From assembly GCA_020152595.1 (NCBI GenBank), contig JAIGNY010002039.1:21001-85000 (forward strand): a stretch of DNA of 64,000 nt, written 5' to 3'. Below, piece after piece: positions 50,172 through 63,711 of this stretch. Source of the stretch: Chiridota heheva. Taxonomy: Eukaryota; Echinodermata; Holothuroidea; Apodida; Chiridotidae. Below the pieces are notes generated by a model, which worked only from the letters and a program-made list of their open reading frames with translations, was not told the DNA's origin and did no database searches. The position numbers and the translations under genes were made by a program. Every line of letters begins with the position of its first letter. The first letter of the stretch is position 1.

Positions 50172-50295
50172 AGGGCAGCCCTGCGAATATCCACACAGTA
50201 TCTCAAGTCAGCACTGCGAATAAGGTTAGGGTTGTAGTTAGGTTTTAGGTTAGGGTATATGTTATCACTGCCCTGCGAATAAGCCCCACCTTGAT
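50172..50295. repeat. GCAGGGCAG inverted words around TTAGG-like motifs
   Basis: GCAGGGCAGCCCTGCGAATA (50172) and CTGCCCTGCGAATAAG (50269) flank GGTTAGGGTTGTAGTTAGG and TTTTAGGTTAGGG (50224-50256). The centre resembles degenerate telomeric repeats but is short and imperfect. Confidence 0.5.
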
Positions 50296-50576
50296 TTTTA
50301 CACACTAACCAAAAACTCCGTACCTACAACACGTGTCAAGAGAAAGTCTTAATGCAAGGGAAAGTCGCTTAACTACTACTTTATAATTTATGTCTTAATT
50401 TTTATACAAGGAGCGAGTGTTAGAACTTCACTCAGAACACCACTAACCAAGATATTGTTACCTACTTCCTCGATATTCAAAGGAGGATTCGCTTCGTAGC
50501 ACATTTTAAATTGTGCAATATCTGTAGTATCAAGTTTTTGCCATTATTTTCCGGCAAAGTAATATTATTCACTTGC

Positions 50577-50830
50577 GGTCATGGAATTACTAAGTCTCAA
50601 ATTATTTTGTCAGAAATGTTAGTTTTTGAATATTCATATTTAATTACGTCATTGTCATTCTTGATATTGCTGAAAAATCATAATGTTGTATATGACATAT
50701 TTATATTTGGTCATGGAATTACTAAGTCTCAAATTATTTTGTCAGACGACATGTCATAAGTTGTATATGAATATTCATATTTAATTACGTCATCGTCATT
50801 CTTGTATATGATTGGCTGAAAAAATCTGTA
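50577..50830 (+). repeat. Tandem duplication, 131 bp x 2
   Basis: GGTCATGGAATTACTAAGTC, TCAAATTATTTTGTCAGA and TGAATATTCATATTTAATTA with CGTCAT.GTCATTCTTG occur at 50577 and again at 50708. The first ~40 bp are identical between copies, so the duplication is recent. Confidence 0.92.
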
Positions 50831-50844
50831 ATGACAATTCTATT

Positions 50845-51187
50845 CTGCAGAAGAAAAAAAGTGCGGCCAGGACGGGAAAGTGCATGAACACCGTATTTTC
50901 ACGCTTCTCTTCTCGAATAGTGTTCAGGCAGGGGTTGACTGTCCCGTCTTCGGGACCGACAGCTTAACGTCCCGTCCTAAGAACGGTGTGTTCCATTCAA
51001 CGGTGTGTTGCCACTTCTCTCACATCTGAATGAGCAGTAGGAACTGCAGACGAACTGCTTCCGCTTCGATGTTCGGCGTATGTGTCTGTATAGCCGTGGA
51101 AAAATCAAGTTAGATCTGACCGAGGCTATAACCCGAGACCTCCAGCATCTCAGTCATGCGCTCTGCCAACTGAGCTACTTACTCTCC
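50845..51187 (-). mobile_element. tRNA-derived SINE (minus strand)
   Basis: The head (51187 down to about 51115) reads on the minus strand TAGCTCAGTTGGCAGAGCGC, a pol III A box. It then has a possible anticodon arm GCAT-GACTGAG-ATGC and GGTCTCGGGTTATAGCC, a degenerate B box. The acceptor strands do not pair, so it is not a functional tRNA. The body continues for ~270 bp with the hairpin GGACGGGACG..GTCGGTCCCG and ends near TTTTTTTCTTCTGCAGAA. GC content is higher than the flanks. Confidence 0.65.
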
Positions 51188-51929
51188 ATTGTGCATAAGC
51201 GCCAGATTGAAACAGCAATAGACTGCTAAAAAGCTGACAAATGCCGGCATAAACGAAGATGTAGTAATGCCGCCATTATGCCGGAAAAATAAACATAATG
51301 TACTCTGCAACTCAATCGTTGTCCTTACATTTCATGATGAAATCTGACAGGTTTTAGTGTCCTGGAAAAAAGAAGAAATCTAGTTCCATAAATTACAACA
51401 CAAGACGAGTGGTGGAGGTAAGTTTACAAGTTACCCAAAAAGATGCTCTTAAAATTATACAGGTGGCTGAGGTGGGTGCGCCTCACCCTCTGTACCAGTA
51501 AAGTGTCTGGGCTTTAGCACCCCTAAAAATGTTGTAGCCCCCACCTCCCAAAAAATTTCAAAATCTAAAATATGATTAAGTGAAATATCAAATGAACCGT
51601 ACACAAAACAAATGTTAACATTCTTTTAATCGTATCGACTGAATTATCTTTCATTTTGGACCAACACTCTTAGTTTGCATCAAAAATTATCAATTTTGGA
51701 CCAAACAGCTTTATTTTTGGCCCAAAATGTTCAATATTGGATAAAACCTTTTGCATTTGGACCAAAACCTACAACATAGCGCCAAAAACATTCTGACAAG
51801 AAAATAAAAGTCTTATCATCAAGGCCATTGCCCACCCGCACACAATAATTTTTCAAATAGGAGGTCACCTGCAGGGGAGCAAGAACTTAAACAAATTTTA
51901 TATGAAAATTGCGCTGGTTAATTTATATA

Positions 51930-52115
51930 AAATGTTGCTGCTAATTGAAATATCTCCTATAATTTGGGGGAAATCTTTTTTAATTTTTAGGAAATTTTCT
52001 TCATTTTTGGTAAATTTACTTCAATTTCTAAGAAATTTCTTTAATTTCCAGAAAATCACGGTCAATTCAGTAAATTTTCAGGGAATCTTGCCAAAATTTC
52101 CAACAATTTTACACA
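51930..52115 (+). repeat. Degenerate AAATTTCC/TTCATTTTT repeat
   Basis: Loosely repeated ~22-25 bp words (GGAAATTTTCTTCATTTTTGG, AGAAATTTCTTTAATTTCC). Similar to 38150-38440 and, inverted, to 52700-52980 inside the next element. Confidence 0.5.
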
Positions 52116-52240
52116 TGTACCTTCAATGTTAACGATTTTTCCTCCTATAAACTCTTTTCGGGAGGGGTGGGGGAGATATGTGTTTCTCAGTAGGGGGCTC
52201 AAAAACGAACTGCTCTGTACACACACACAATAGTACAACT

Positions 52241-52302
52241 ACTTGTTGCATATTGAATATGTAAGCATCACACTTGTTGCATATTGAATATGTAAGCATT
52301 CA
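52241..52302 (+). repeat. Tandem duplication, 31 bp x 2
   Basis: ACTTGTTGCATATTGAATAT then GTAAGCATCAC is repeated exactly 31 bp later. Simple recent duplication. Confidence 0.92.
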
Positions 52303-52612
52303 ATGGAAAACTTTACATTTTAAATGGTGTTGTAGCATCCACATATACTACTATGGTGTGTATGAGGTAAAACGCATGTGCAGAGACTGGACACAGATTC
52401 ACCCCAAATACACACTGTAAAGGTTCACAACCCCATGCCTCATTGTATTTGTTTAGGTACGGGAATCTTTACACCATCATTGAAACAAATTATTTCTTCT
52501 GTAAGTCTTCACTTTTAGTTGCCAGATACTTATTGTGCAAATTGTACTCCCATTCTCAGCGGTGATAAGCTTAGACAGGCGAAGGAATTCATCCAAATTC
52601 ACTACCTACAGG

Positions 52613-53196
52613 CAGTGGCGTATTCAGCTTTTGGTGTCAGGAGGGGCAAAGTACAATAGGCTACAATTGGAAAATTATTGATATGAAATTGAAAACAAAT
52701 GAAACAAAAACTTGTGATAATTTGTGACAATCTTAGTACAATTATTGGAAAGTTTGGTCAAATTATTGGAAATGTGGGCATTTTAATAAAACTTTGGCAA
52801 CATCTCCTGAAAATAAAAATCAATTCCCGTAAATGGAAGAAAATTTCGCAAAAATCGAAAACAAAATTGCCTGAAATTGAACGAAATTGCTTAAAAATAG
52901 AAGAAATTTATCCGAAAATAAGGAAATAAAAGAAAAGGTCCCTAAAATTTACAGGAAAACTAAGGAAATTTCCTAAGAGTTAAAATTATATTTTGCTGAG
53001 AACAAATTCATCACCAAAATTTGGTATATATAGCCTTAGTTCTAAAAATATATTCATTTTTTACAGTTTATTTTTCCAATATCCACAGCATTATATACTG
53101 GTATATCCCGCTTCTCACATTTTACATGGCAGAATTTCTCCAGGACAAAAGGGGGGGCAAGTTTCCCCTTGGACTCCCTAATGGAATATGCCACTG
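52613..53196. mobile_element. CAGTGGCG-type non-autonomous DNA element, 584 bp
   Basis: The left end CAGTGGCGTATTCAGC and right end GGAATATGCCACTG form ~13 bp imperfect TIRs of the same class as 29732-30442. Flanking 8-mers CCTACAGG and CCTTAAAG agree only in part, so the hAT-type duplication is eroded or absent. The interior is made of AAATTTCC-like words. No transposase. Confidence 0.65.
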
Positions 53197-53493
53197 CCTT
53201 AAAGGGCTGGGTTTCTCCCGCAATTCAAAGCTATAACACCCGTCAATGTCTCTCAGGAAGACTCCTCAGGCTCCAATGAGGCCATTTGATCTTCATGCAC
53301 CACCATGCTGTCCATCTTTTCATGGATCAATCCCGGGACTACAAAAATAGCTGCTCTGTCTATTGGACTTAATAGGAGAATTAGAAATGTAAATGTTGTG
53401 ATCGATTATTTTCCTTTTGCTTTTTGTTGTGCATTATTTTTCCATAAGATACGACCCAGCATTACATAACAATTGGATGGCTTGAAGACGTAC

Positions 53494-54670
53494 CTTTCCC
53501 TTCCTGGAAAGAAGATGTTGGTCAAGATTCCTAAAAAATATTATTTTTTTATTTACAAAAAAATGACTGGCAGTAATCCTTTCTACATACTTTTCAGAGC
53601 CATTTTCTAAACAGGGATGTCATAAATAACTGACCTTTATTAATTATAAAATTTACCCCAAGTTTGAGATTTACTTGTAATGAAATGTAAATGACTAGAT
53701 TTAACTTGATTTTGCTAATACAGATTGACACATTGATAAGACTATGGTTTGAATTTATTGTGAAATAGATATTGAACATCTACAATTGTCATGCCAAGGA
53801 GTGAGAGTTTATAAGAAAAAAAAAAGAACAAATAAACAAAATTTGAGGTTTTCACTATGCAGTATCAAAACACTAAGTATGCAGGCAGTTGCCATATCAA
53901 GTGTGAGCTGTGTGACATAATATCTGCATAGAATTTGGGTACTTTCAAGGCCGTAGGCATTTTTGTTAACAAATAATTTAGCTTGTGTGGTATTTGTTCT
54001 ACTTGACTGAGAAAGCATACCTAGGTAGGTTTAGTACAAATATTGGTTATTTGAAAAAATTGTCGTTAATTTTAGAGTTTCTCAAGGTGCTCCAGATTTA
54101 GTGTTTTGGGCTTTTAAAATACTGAAATCGGCATCGATAATGGCAAATAAAAGACCATTCACTTGAAATCATCTTTTCATGGTTATTGCAAATATAAGTA
54201 TACTTTATTCAGTCATTTTTAAACAAAGATAATACAGATTTGGGGGAATTTTACCATCAGTAAAAGCTGCATTAAATGTAAATAATAATCAATGTTGGTA
54301 TGTGATATGAATATTCATAATTTCACATGTGTGTTGTGGTTTGATCTAATTTTCGTAAGTGGCAATAGGCACTGAACACATGAGGCTCCTGATGTTGTCA
54401 CAAATTTGCATAATTAGGTCTGAACTTGAAAATACTGTAAAATGGCCAATTATTCATAACCTCTTTCTGTTTTTTATGCGTGTAGTTTTTGTTGTGTTTC
54501 TTTGAATAATATTTTCTACAAATTTAGCAAAGTTTACCTTTAAATATTTGTGAACTGAGAATAAAAGCACAACATACCTCATATTCTTTAAAAGGCCATG
54601 GGTAAATTTGTTATATTTCAACCGTAAAAGCTGTTTCTTGTTCAAGTGCAAGCGGTACTTCCATAATTTT
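53494..54670 (-). other. Two possible exons of an unidentified minus-strand gene
   Basis: 54670-54578 is preceded by TTTCTCTTTTAG and followed by GTATGT. It stays open as a 31-residue basic segment (KLWKYRLHLNKKQLL..KNMR). 53530-53494 is preceded by ATTTTTTAG and followed by GTACGT, and joins it in phase (..NLDQHLLSRKGK). Further down, 53344-53255 reads an open tail (LIHEKMDSMVVHEDQMASLE..) but its phase does not fit. No family is recognised. Such splice-flanked frames can arise by chance in AT-rich DNA. Confidence 0.3.
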
Positions 54671-54782
54671 CTAAAAGAGAAATTTAATATAAAGAAAACT
54701 TGTTATTCAAAATTGATATCCCATTGACTATATCAGAACACTTAAGTTACCCCTGAAGATAGAAAACATATACACAGGTACT

Positions 54783-55046
54783 TACATATAGGCCAAACTC
54801 AAAATGGCAACAATATGAGTTATTAACGTTAGGCTCCGTATGCAAGAAGGTTGTTGGTGATTAATTCTTTTATATCAAAAATCGGACGGGGAAGGAATTT
54901 ATCTCGTAATTTTGGGAGTCAGAAGTATGGGTAGGCCAAGGTAGTTTTATAGGAATAAATTTCCCGTCGGAATGGTGGTATTGCATACAGAGCCTAACGT
55001 TAATGACCCCTACCTGTATGTTTGCCATTTCGAGTATGGCCTACAA
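54783..55046. mobile_element. Palindromic MITE, ~265 bp
   Basis: The left arm TATAGGCCAAACTCAAAATG.. and TTATTAACGTTAGGCTCCGT then ATGCAA is mirrored by the right arm GCATACAGAGCCTAACGTTA then ATGACC and CATTTCGAGTATGGCCTAC. Arms of ~65 bp, with a small indel, surround a ~135 bp core. No frame. Confidence 0.8.
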
Positions 55047-55399
55047 GCATGGACTTATGGTGAGATGACAGATTTAATATATAGCCTACATTCAGTTTAC
55101 TGAATTTATAATTTATAATTATTTCATAGACCTAGTATGTTTGTTTTACGATTACCAGTTATTCAGGAATTACAGGTACTCATATAATCCTAGGTTTCAA
55201 CAAATTGAAACTTCAAAATGTTGAAAGAAATTGGAAATTGTTGCAGAACTCCTTCTGGCCTAGCACTATAATAACCTCCAAAAGACAGTGTGATGGTCGC
55301 ACCAAATACTGTATAACACAACATAACATGATTACGGGCTAAGAAGGGTTGGTCACCCCATTAAATTTCCCAAACTAACACCACCATCACCACAAAAAA

Positions 55400-57330
55400 A
55401 ATCAAAGACGCTCAGAGTTAGTAAAGAACTTATAAATGTTGACCTTGAAATTGTGAACAAATTGGAGCTAGCTACCCACTCAGGCAAACCATTCCACTCA
55501 TTTACAGCTCTATGCGAAAAGCTAAAAGGCCGATAACTATCCGTGAGAACTCTTTTGTCAACTCCAAACCATTACCACGTGTCACATGAGGATTAGCTGA
55601 AACATGCAAGAAATAACAGGAAGTCAAAGAATCACTTCCAGATAGGATATTAAAAACCTGATTTATATCGCCACGTACTCTTCTCAACTCAAGCGTGTTC
55701 AAACCAAGAATTTGCAACCTAGATTCATAAGAGAGATTCCGTACTTCGAGAATAAGTCTAGTGGCTCTTCGCTGAAACCTGTTCCAAAATTAACTTATGC
55801 TTCTTATAAAAGGGACTCCAAGCCTGAATAGCACACTAACTGCTTATACAAATTAAGAACAACCGCTCTACCAAGAAAACAAATTTTTTTTATAATCAAA
55901 TCAAGCATCTTATTTTCTCTTGCAGCTGCTGAAGCACACTGTTCAGATTGCTAGTAATGACAACACCTAGTTCCCTTTCTTGATCAACACAACCAAGATT
56001 TGAACCCTTCATGCAGTAATCAAAAGCCAAATTGTTCTGACCAAAATGAATAACTTTGCATTTATCAACATTGAATGACATCTGCCATGTTTGGGACCAA
56101 GAAACTAACTTATCCAGATCAGTTTGCAAAAGTGAAGAATCCCTAGCATTATCAACAATTCTGAACAGCTTAGTGTCATCAGCAAATTCACAAATCCTGG
56201 AGCCAAGGAAAGCATCAATATCATTAATGAAGATTAAAAAAACATACGGATCCAATACAGAACCGTGAGGAAGACCACTTGTAACCTTCTTCCATGGAGA
56301 TATTTCACCATTAACAATATCTCTTTGTGACCTGTCAACTAACCAAGAATATACCCAACTGGCACAATTTCCCTCCACACCATGTGCTCTCGTTTTCGTC
56401 ATGAGTTTGCCCAATGGAACTTTATCAAAAGCCTTTTGGAAATCTAAACAGATAACATCCACATTATGATCAGAATCAACTAGTTTAGTAACATCATCAA
56501 GAAACTCCATTAAATTAGAAACACAAAACCTCTTAGGAAAGAACTCTGCTGGGACAAATTCAACAAACCATTGACCAGTAAATGATTGGTACATCATCCT
56601 TAACAATGGACTACATGACGTTGCACACAACACTAGTAAGACTCACTGGCCAATAGTTACAAGGCAAACTGTGATCATCCTTTAAAAAAAAATAAGAGTG
56701 ACATTAGCAATTCTTCAATCACTAGGAACAAAACCAACATCAAAGCACTTTGTAAATTTAATACTCAGGGAAACAAAAAGAACATCAGAACACTCACGTA
56801 AGACAGTAAGATGTATACCATCTGGACCAGTTGCTTTAATTAAATCCAAACCCTTCAACTTCTTTGACACAACATCAACTGAAAAATCAACATTGTTAAT
56901 GGATACTGGAAAGTGTACACAAAGATAATCCACAACACCAGCAGGGGACTCCTTAGTAAAAGACACAAGGTAGTCATTCAAATCCTCAGCCATATCCTTA
57001 CCACTATTGCTAGTAAGACCATTATTACCCTAAAGGGGACCAACAATTTCCTTGTTTTTTGCTTTGAGCGAACATACGGATGAAACGACTTAGGAATAAT
57101 CTTAGCCTCTTTGGACAAACGTTTTTCAAAAAACACTTTCGTGTCTCTTATCAAACTCTTTGTGAACTTTTTATGATCCTTATACTTAGCAAGCTCCGCA
57201 GGACACGCACTGCATTTAAAACAATGCCACAACTTTTTCTTTTTCCGAACAGACTGCGAAACCTCTAGAGACATCCACACTGGCCGACCAAATACTGTAT
57301 TAAGCAGAATTATTATAACGAATGTCACAA
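55400..57330 (-). pseudogene. CR1-like LINE reverse transcriptase relic, 5'-truncated
   Basis: Minus-strand order: a linker with RKKKKLWHCFK and AELAKYKDHKKFTKSLIRDT (~57240-57150); MAEDLNDYLVSF (56993); KATGPDGIHLTVLREC (~56850). Then come DVICLDFQKAFDKVP (~56440), SGLPHGSVLDPYVFLIFIND (~56260), the catalytic box FADDTKLF (~56180) and WQMSFNVDKCKVIHFG (~56060). The last pieces are ERELGVVI (~55980) and a 3' NTLELRRVRGDINQVF (~55690). The order and motifs fit the CR1/Jockey group. Stops and frameshifts separate the pieces; the endonuclease is missing; GLPHGS replaces the usual GVPQGS-type motif. It is inactive, although the central 245-residue stretch (56633-55896) is still open. Confidence 0.9.
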
Positions 57331-58905
57331 AATTTGGGTTTCTAAGTTTACAAATTACTTGTTAGTGTTTTGGCAGACAAAATATCATCAAAAATTCAAT
57401 CCATGGCTTGAATATGTAGAATTCTGATACGCTGAGAATTCGGTAAGAATATCATGTGAAGCATCGTTGTATAATTTTTACACAGAACATTACTATTCAA
57501 ATGTCAAAGTGTGAAAATTCTGCGGGTATACATCCCCTAAAGTTGCTAAAAAATATGTGTGGGTAATGGGTCAGTGAGCTTATACTAGGAACCACATGGG
57601 TAACCGCCTAAGTTGGCTAACGAATATGACCCGAATCGCAACTATTACCTCATTTATACAATGTTACCCAAGAATAACAATTCAATGCAAGTTTATTCCG
57701 ATCGGTTTAACAAATCAGCTATACGTTTTACTGGTTCATCTCCTGGGAAAATTAGGCAAATTATACACAGTGGTTGAAAGATTAAAACTAAAGTTTAAGT
57801 CTGGTGAACCTCAAGATTCTGATCCTTTAAAACAATATTTTTTTTCAATCGTCAAGTTCATGAAAACAATTTTATAAACAGTTCTTAATTTTTTGAGGTC
57901 TTAAGTTTTTGAAATAATGACCCATGCACGCTAGACTAATAATGGGATTTCCTATGATTTAACCTGGGTACAGGCTGCAAGCTACACCATACCATTCATA
58001 CTAGTCATCATAAGCTTGATTCCCAGCCTAACATGTTAAACGAGTAATAAATGTAACATTTGGACTCAATCTCGGTTTTCCATTACTCGGAATTAAAAAT
58101 AAACTTAATTTAATTTTACTGACATAAAATAACCAAAATCACTCACCGAAATTGAAAAGTCATCTTCGAGTTACTCTTTGATCAGGCCAGATATAATTTA
58201 GTAACGCTTAGGGTGTTTTTTTCTGAAGCTTCTCCTGAAGGTTCTCCTGACTGATTCTGTAATGGCGGATTTCAAAAATATGAAACTCATTTACGTACAT
58301 CACGTACGCGCATGATCGACTAGCCGACTATACGATCCAGAGAGCTGGACTAAGACAGCTGGTTCAGCTTTCCTTTTTAATGGCACTTGTAAATACAACT
58401 AATATTCTGAAGAGGTATGACGATTTGTTATTCTCGCCAAATGAAAAATTTATCTTTATGTATTCGTCATGAATGTAATGAAATTGCCTGACGAAGCGAC
58501 TTAGTCACCTGGACTAAAATTTTCGTTGAGCTGGACTTACTTACTTTACAGTAAACTGAATAGAACTGAACCACCTAAAACAACTGAACCAACTGAACTC
58601 CCAGAAATACATTGCTTTTCCTTTAAACTAAGTCCTGAAAGTTGTAAACAAGGTTTCCTTTTGTCCTTATTTACGTAATCTAAAGTAATGTGTAGTTGAA
58701 TCCATTATACCTTTCCCGCCCTATGACCTGATTGGAGGAAAGCCAAATCATCCGATAACTTAGAACAAAGAAAGGCATCTAGCCAAAATAGCAACTGCAT
58801 GTCCTAATTGTGTTACAAGTCATGATGTATAAAACAATGAAACAGTGAAATAACAGGAATTTTGATGACATGATTACAGAACAATAAGTTCAACGGGGCC
58901 TCAAA
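57331..58905. other. AT-rich intergenic DNA, nothing recognised
   Basis: The frame 57596-57877 has no recognisable domain. No repeat boundary was found. Confidence 0.45.
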
Positions 58906-58966
58906 CATCAAGTTGCCCTGGTTTGCAGGGCAACAGCATCAAGTTGCCCTGGTTTGCAGGGCAACA
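58906..58966. repeat. 31 bp tandem duplication, each unit a perfect hairpin
   Basis: Each unit contains GTTGCCCTG-GTTTG-CAGGGCAAC, a 9 bp stem with a 5 nt loop. Two copies lie 31 bp apart (58906 and 58937). Confidence 0.92.
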
Positions 58967-59204
58967 ACATTACATTATATATATTAACATTTAACATTTA
59001 TACACTTTTCGTTAATTTTATTTTATAAATACTGCTTTGGGGTGAAACACAATCCTCTCTGATTGTTATTTAGGTTGTACACTATGTGTGTAATGCACCG
59101 CAAAATTATATTCAGTACATAAAAAAAAATACCTAGTTTTTCCAGTGTAGCGAACCGTGGATATCTAAGTCGAATTTACGCCAAATGCAGTAGCATTGAA
59201 TGTA

Positions 59205-59690
59205 ACATTTGATTTGAATAGGAATCATGAACCTAACAAACTCCACAACATCCTATCCCACCATTTCTGTCAACGCCACACTACCCGCCTCATGATTGGT
59301 CACACCCACCTCACGCACTTCCACCTCCTTAGCGGCTCCCTACCCTCTACAATAACTGTCACTGCCCCTCACTGGCTGTTATATCCCCCTTGACAGCCCC
59401 CCTGTGCAACCTCCCAGAGCTTCCTTCACCCCTTTCAATTATATTGCCAAGCTCTTCCGGAAAACGTGCCTGGGTAACATTATCTCCTTTCTTCATCATT
59501 CACACCTCTATAACTATATTTACCTTTCCTTTCCCATCTCCCCATGCTCCCATTCATTTTACATATTACCTTCATCTATTCCTCTAATCTTTTTCTATCT
59601 CTGATATAATCTAACGACTTGGGCACAATTTTACCTCTGATATCGTGGTGCAGTTAAACCTCACCCCAACAAAAACATAAACCTAAAGGT
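59205..59690 (+). pseudogene. I/Nimb-like LINE 3' end
   Basis: The plus strand reads TTRLMIGHTHLTHFHLLSGS, the segment that follows the RNase H domain in I-group LINEs (LxRLRxGHTxLTHxxLL). It then has broken frames with LFRKT and a 3' untranslated part with ACTTGGGCACAATTTTACCT, CGTGGTGCAGTTAAACC and a short AAAAACATAAACCTA tail. The 'gtggtgc.gttaaaccc' ending is characteristic of Nimb-type elements, as I recall. 5'-truncated with internal stops. Confidence 0.75.
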
Positions 59691-61300
<1,610 letters not shown>

Positions 61301-61494
61301 ATTGCACATCACTAGAAAAATTGTTCATGCTCCGTTTCGTATATTTGAGAATGCATAATAGATATTTAAACAAAGGTAATTGGTAACTGCAAGTTTTGCA
61401 AGTTAAAACTAAATTCCTATAAATGGCAAAAATAAAGAGTTTATTCAGGAATAAATTATAATCTCATACACCATGATCACCAATAATCTGATAC

Positions 61495-61625
61495 ATACTT
61501 AGTAACGTCACTTCCTCGGTGGTAATTGAATGGCTTGTGATCATATTCAGACCAATCATAAACGTTGAATTGTATTGTATATACATATATTATTTTGACA
61601 GTACACATTAAGAATCCTAAAACAG
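61495..61625 (-). repeat. Dispersed repeat family A, copy 4
   Basis: AGTAACGTCACTTCCTCGG, GGTAATTGAAT, ACCAATCATAAACGTTGAATT parallels copy 1 at 3118-3260 in the same orientation. Confidence 0.65.
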
Positions 61626-61999
61626 GCAATAAATTAGTAACATTTACATTTCTTGCCAGAAAAGTATTATTGGAAAACAGATAGTATCATACAATATTAT
61701 AATATATCATAGGCAGTAAAACCTTCGTTTCACGTATAAGGTGTTTTAGTTGGTCCAAAAAAGCTATATTTTGTCCGTCAAGGATGTAACATATTTATTA
61801 CGTTGAAAGTTTGTAAATTGGAATGTCAGAATGATCATCTAACATTTCGTAGAGTCGAAAATGCCGAAATAATTCAATGATATATACAAAATGTAAAACG
61901 TAGCTGGTTATGGTTACTTCGAGGTTACGAAGGTTTTTATAAGATAAGAATTTTATAATCTCTGGTTAGTTCATAGGCTTTACCTGTCATCAGTAGCCC

Positions 62000-62370
62000 C
62001 GATTCCTCAAAGTCTTTATGTATTCTATCCTATTTTGTCCTGCAATTCTGTGGCTTAAAAACCACGGGATATGTCAAAAAAAGTAGTAAAACTGAATCTA
62101 GGAAGGGTATTTATAATACACCACATGAAGAAAATTTGAACTAAAATAAAATGAAAATCATTTAAATACACAAAGACTTTGAGGAATCTGAGGCTGTGAC
62201 GTCACAACTAGTCTGGTTTCAATCGTTTCTACAGAAATTATACCAAACTTTAAACTTAAATATCTCCTTAAGGGATTTGGTTTTTTTAATGCTTTCTTCA
62301 CCATTTTGTTTCTTTTGAAGTCCTCTTAAATAGAAGATGAACTTGCTTCACCACTGAACTAAACCTTTAA
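62000..62370. mobile_element. Foldback MITE, rearranged third copy
   Basis: 62165-62370 matches the right half of the MITEs at 7933 and 9713 (TTTCTACA.AAATTATACCAA, TATCTCCTTAAGGGA, TTTTGAAGTCCTCTT, ACTGAACTAAACCTTTAA). 62000-62150 matches the inner part of the same half but inverted (AAAAAAAGTAGTAAAACTGA; GATTCCTCAAAGTCTTT against AAAGACTTTGAGGAATC at 62174). The left half is missing, so this copy is a head-to-head duplication of the right half. Confidence 0.7.
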
Positions 62371-63111
62371 AACCTAAAATAATATTTCATATTAATGAAA
62401 TATGGTGAAAATATGATCTAACTCATAACAACAACATTATTTTTGACATATGTGACAGCTAGAAGATACGAAACGTCATATGGGACACAATATAACAGTT
62501 AAAAATCTATTAGCAAAATGCTGAGGCGTTATGACCAATTTAGAGTCAATGAAACTTTGCAGGTTGGGATAAATCTGCGTGAAAAACAATGAAAAGGGTT
62601 TCAGAGGAGGCCTCCGGGTATAGTAATTTCACTTAACATTCATTTCAAATGTCACCTTTTGTTAGCAGCCAACGAAAGCTAAAATTGGTTCTTATCGAAA
62701 TCGAAAAGGTAATATATTTTTATGTTCTTACATCATGTGGACTGTCACGGTCACCACGTATTTTTCCTACAAACAAAGTAAGTCAAATAATTGTATAAAT
62801 GGAATGAGAATTTGATTACTCGCAAGTAAAATATTGATTTTCAAACCGATGTCAATCTAACTTCACAGAACAGGTAATTGGCATCAGTTTATATTTATAT
62901 TTTGATGTTAAAAGAATGAAGTGGGCCAATTTGTGATATCATTAAAAAAGTGATCACGTGGTAAGTAACGGTTAAGCACAAGTTGCTTATAAGAATTACG
63001 TTACATTATGTGCATACCCTTTGGTTATAATGCATATTATTAATTACGTTATTATTATTAGGAATATTATTATTAATATTATCAAAATTATTATTACTAT
63101 TCTTACAATGC

Positions 63112-63673
<562 letters not shown>

Positions 63674-63711
63674 GTTAGTATTAAGATTATTAAAATTAAT
63701 AAGTTTATTAC

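Noticed and set aside
50224..50256. Interstitial telomere
   Set aside because: Only a few imperfect TTAGG(G)-like words; far too short and degenerate.
51115..51187. Functional tRNA gene (possible CUG anticodon)
   Set aside because: A and B boxes are present but the acceptor strands do not pair and the T arm is degenerate. The sequence continues into a SINE-like body.
57596..57877. 93-codon frame as a possible gene
   Set aside because: No domain, no splice or promoter context, and length is within chance expectation for this window.
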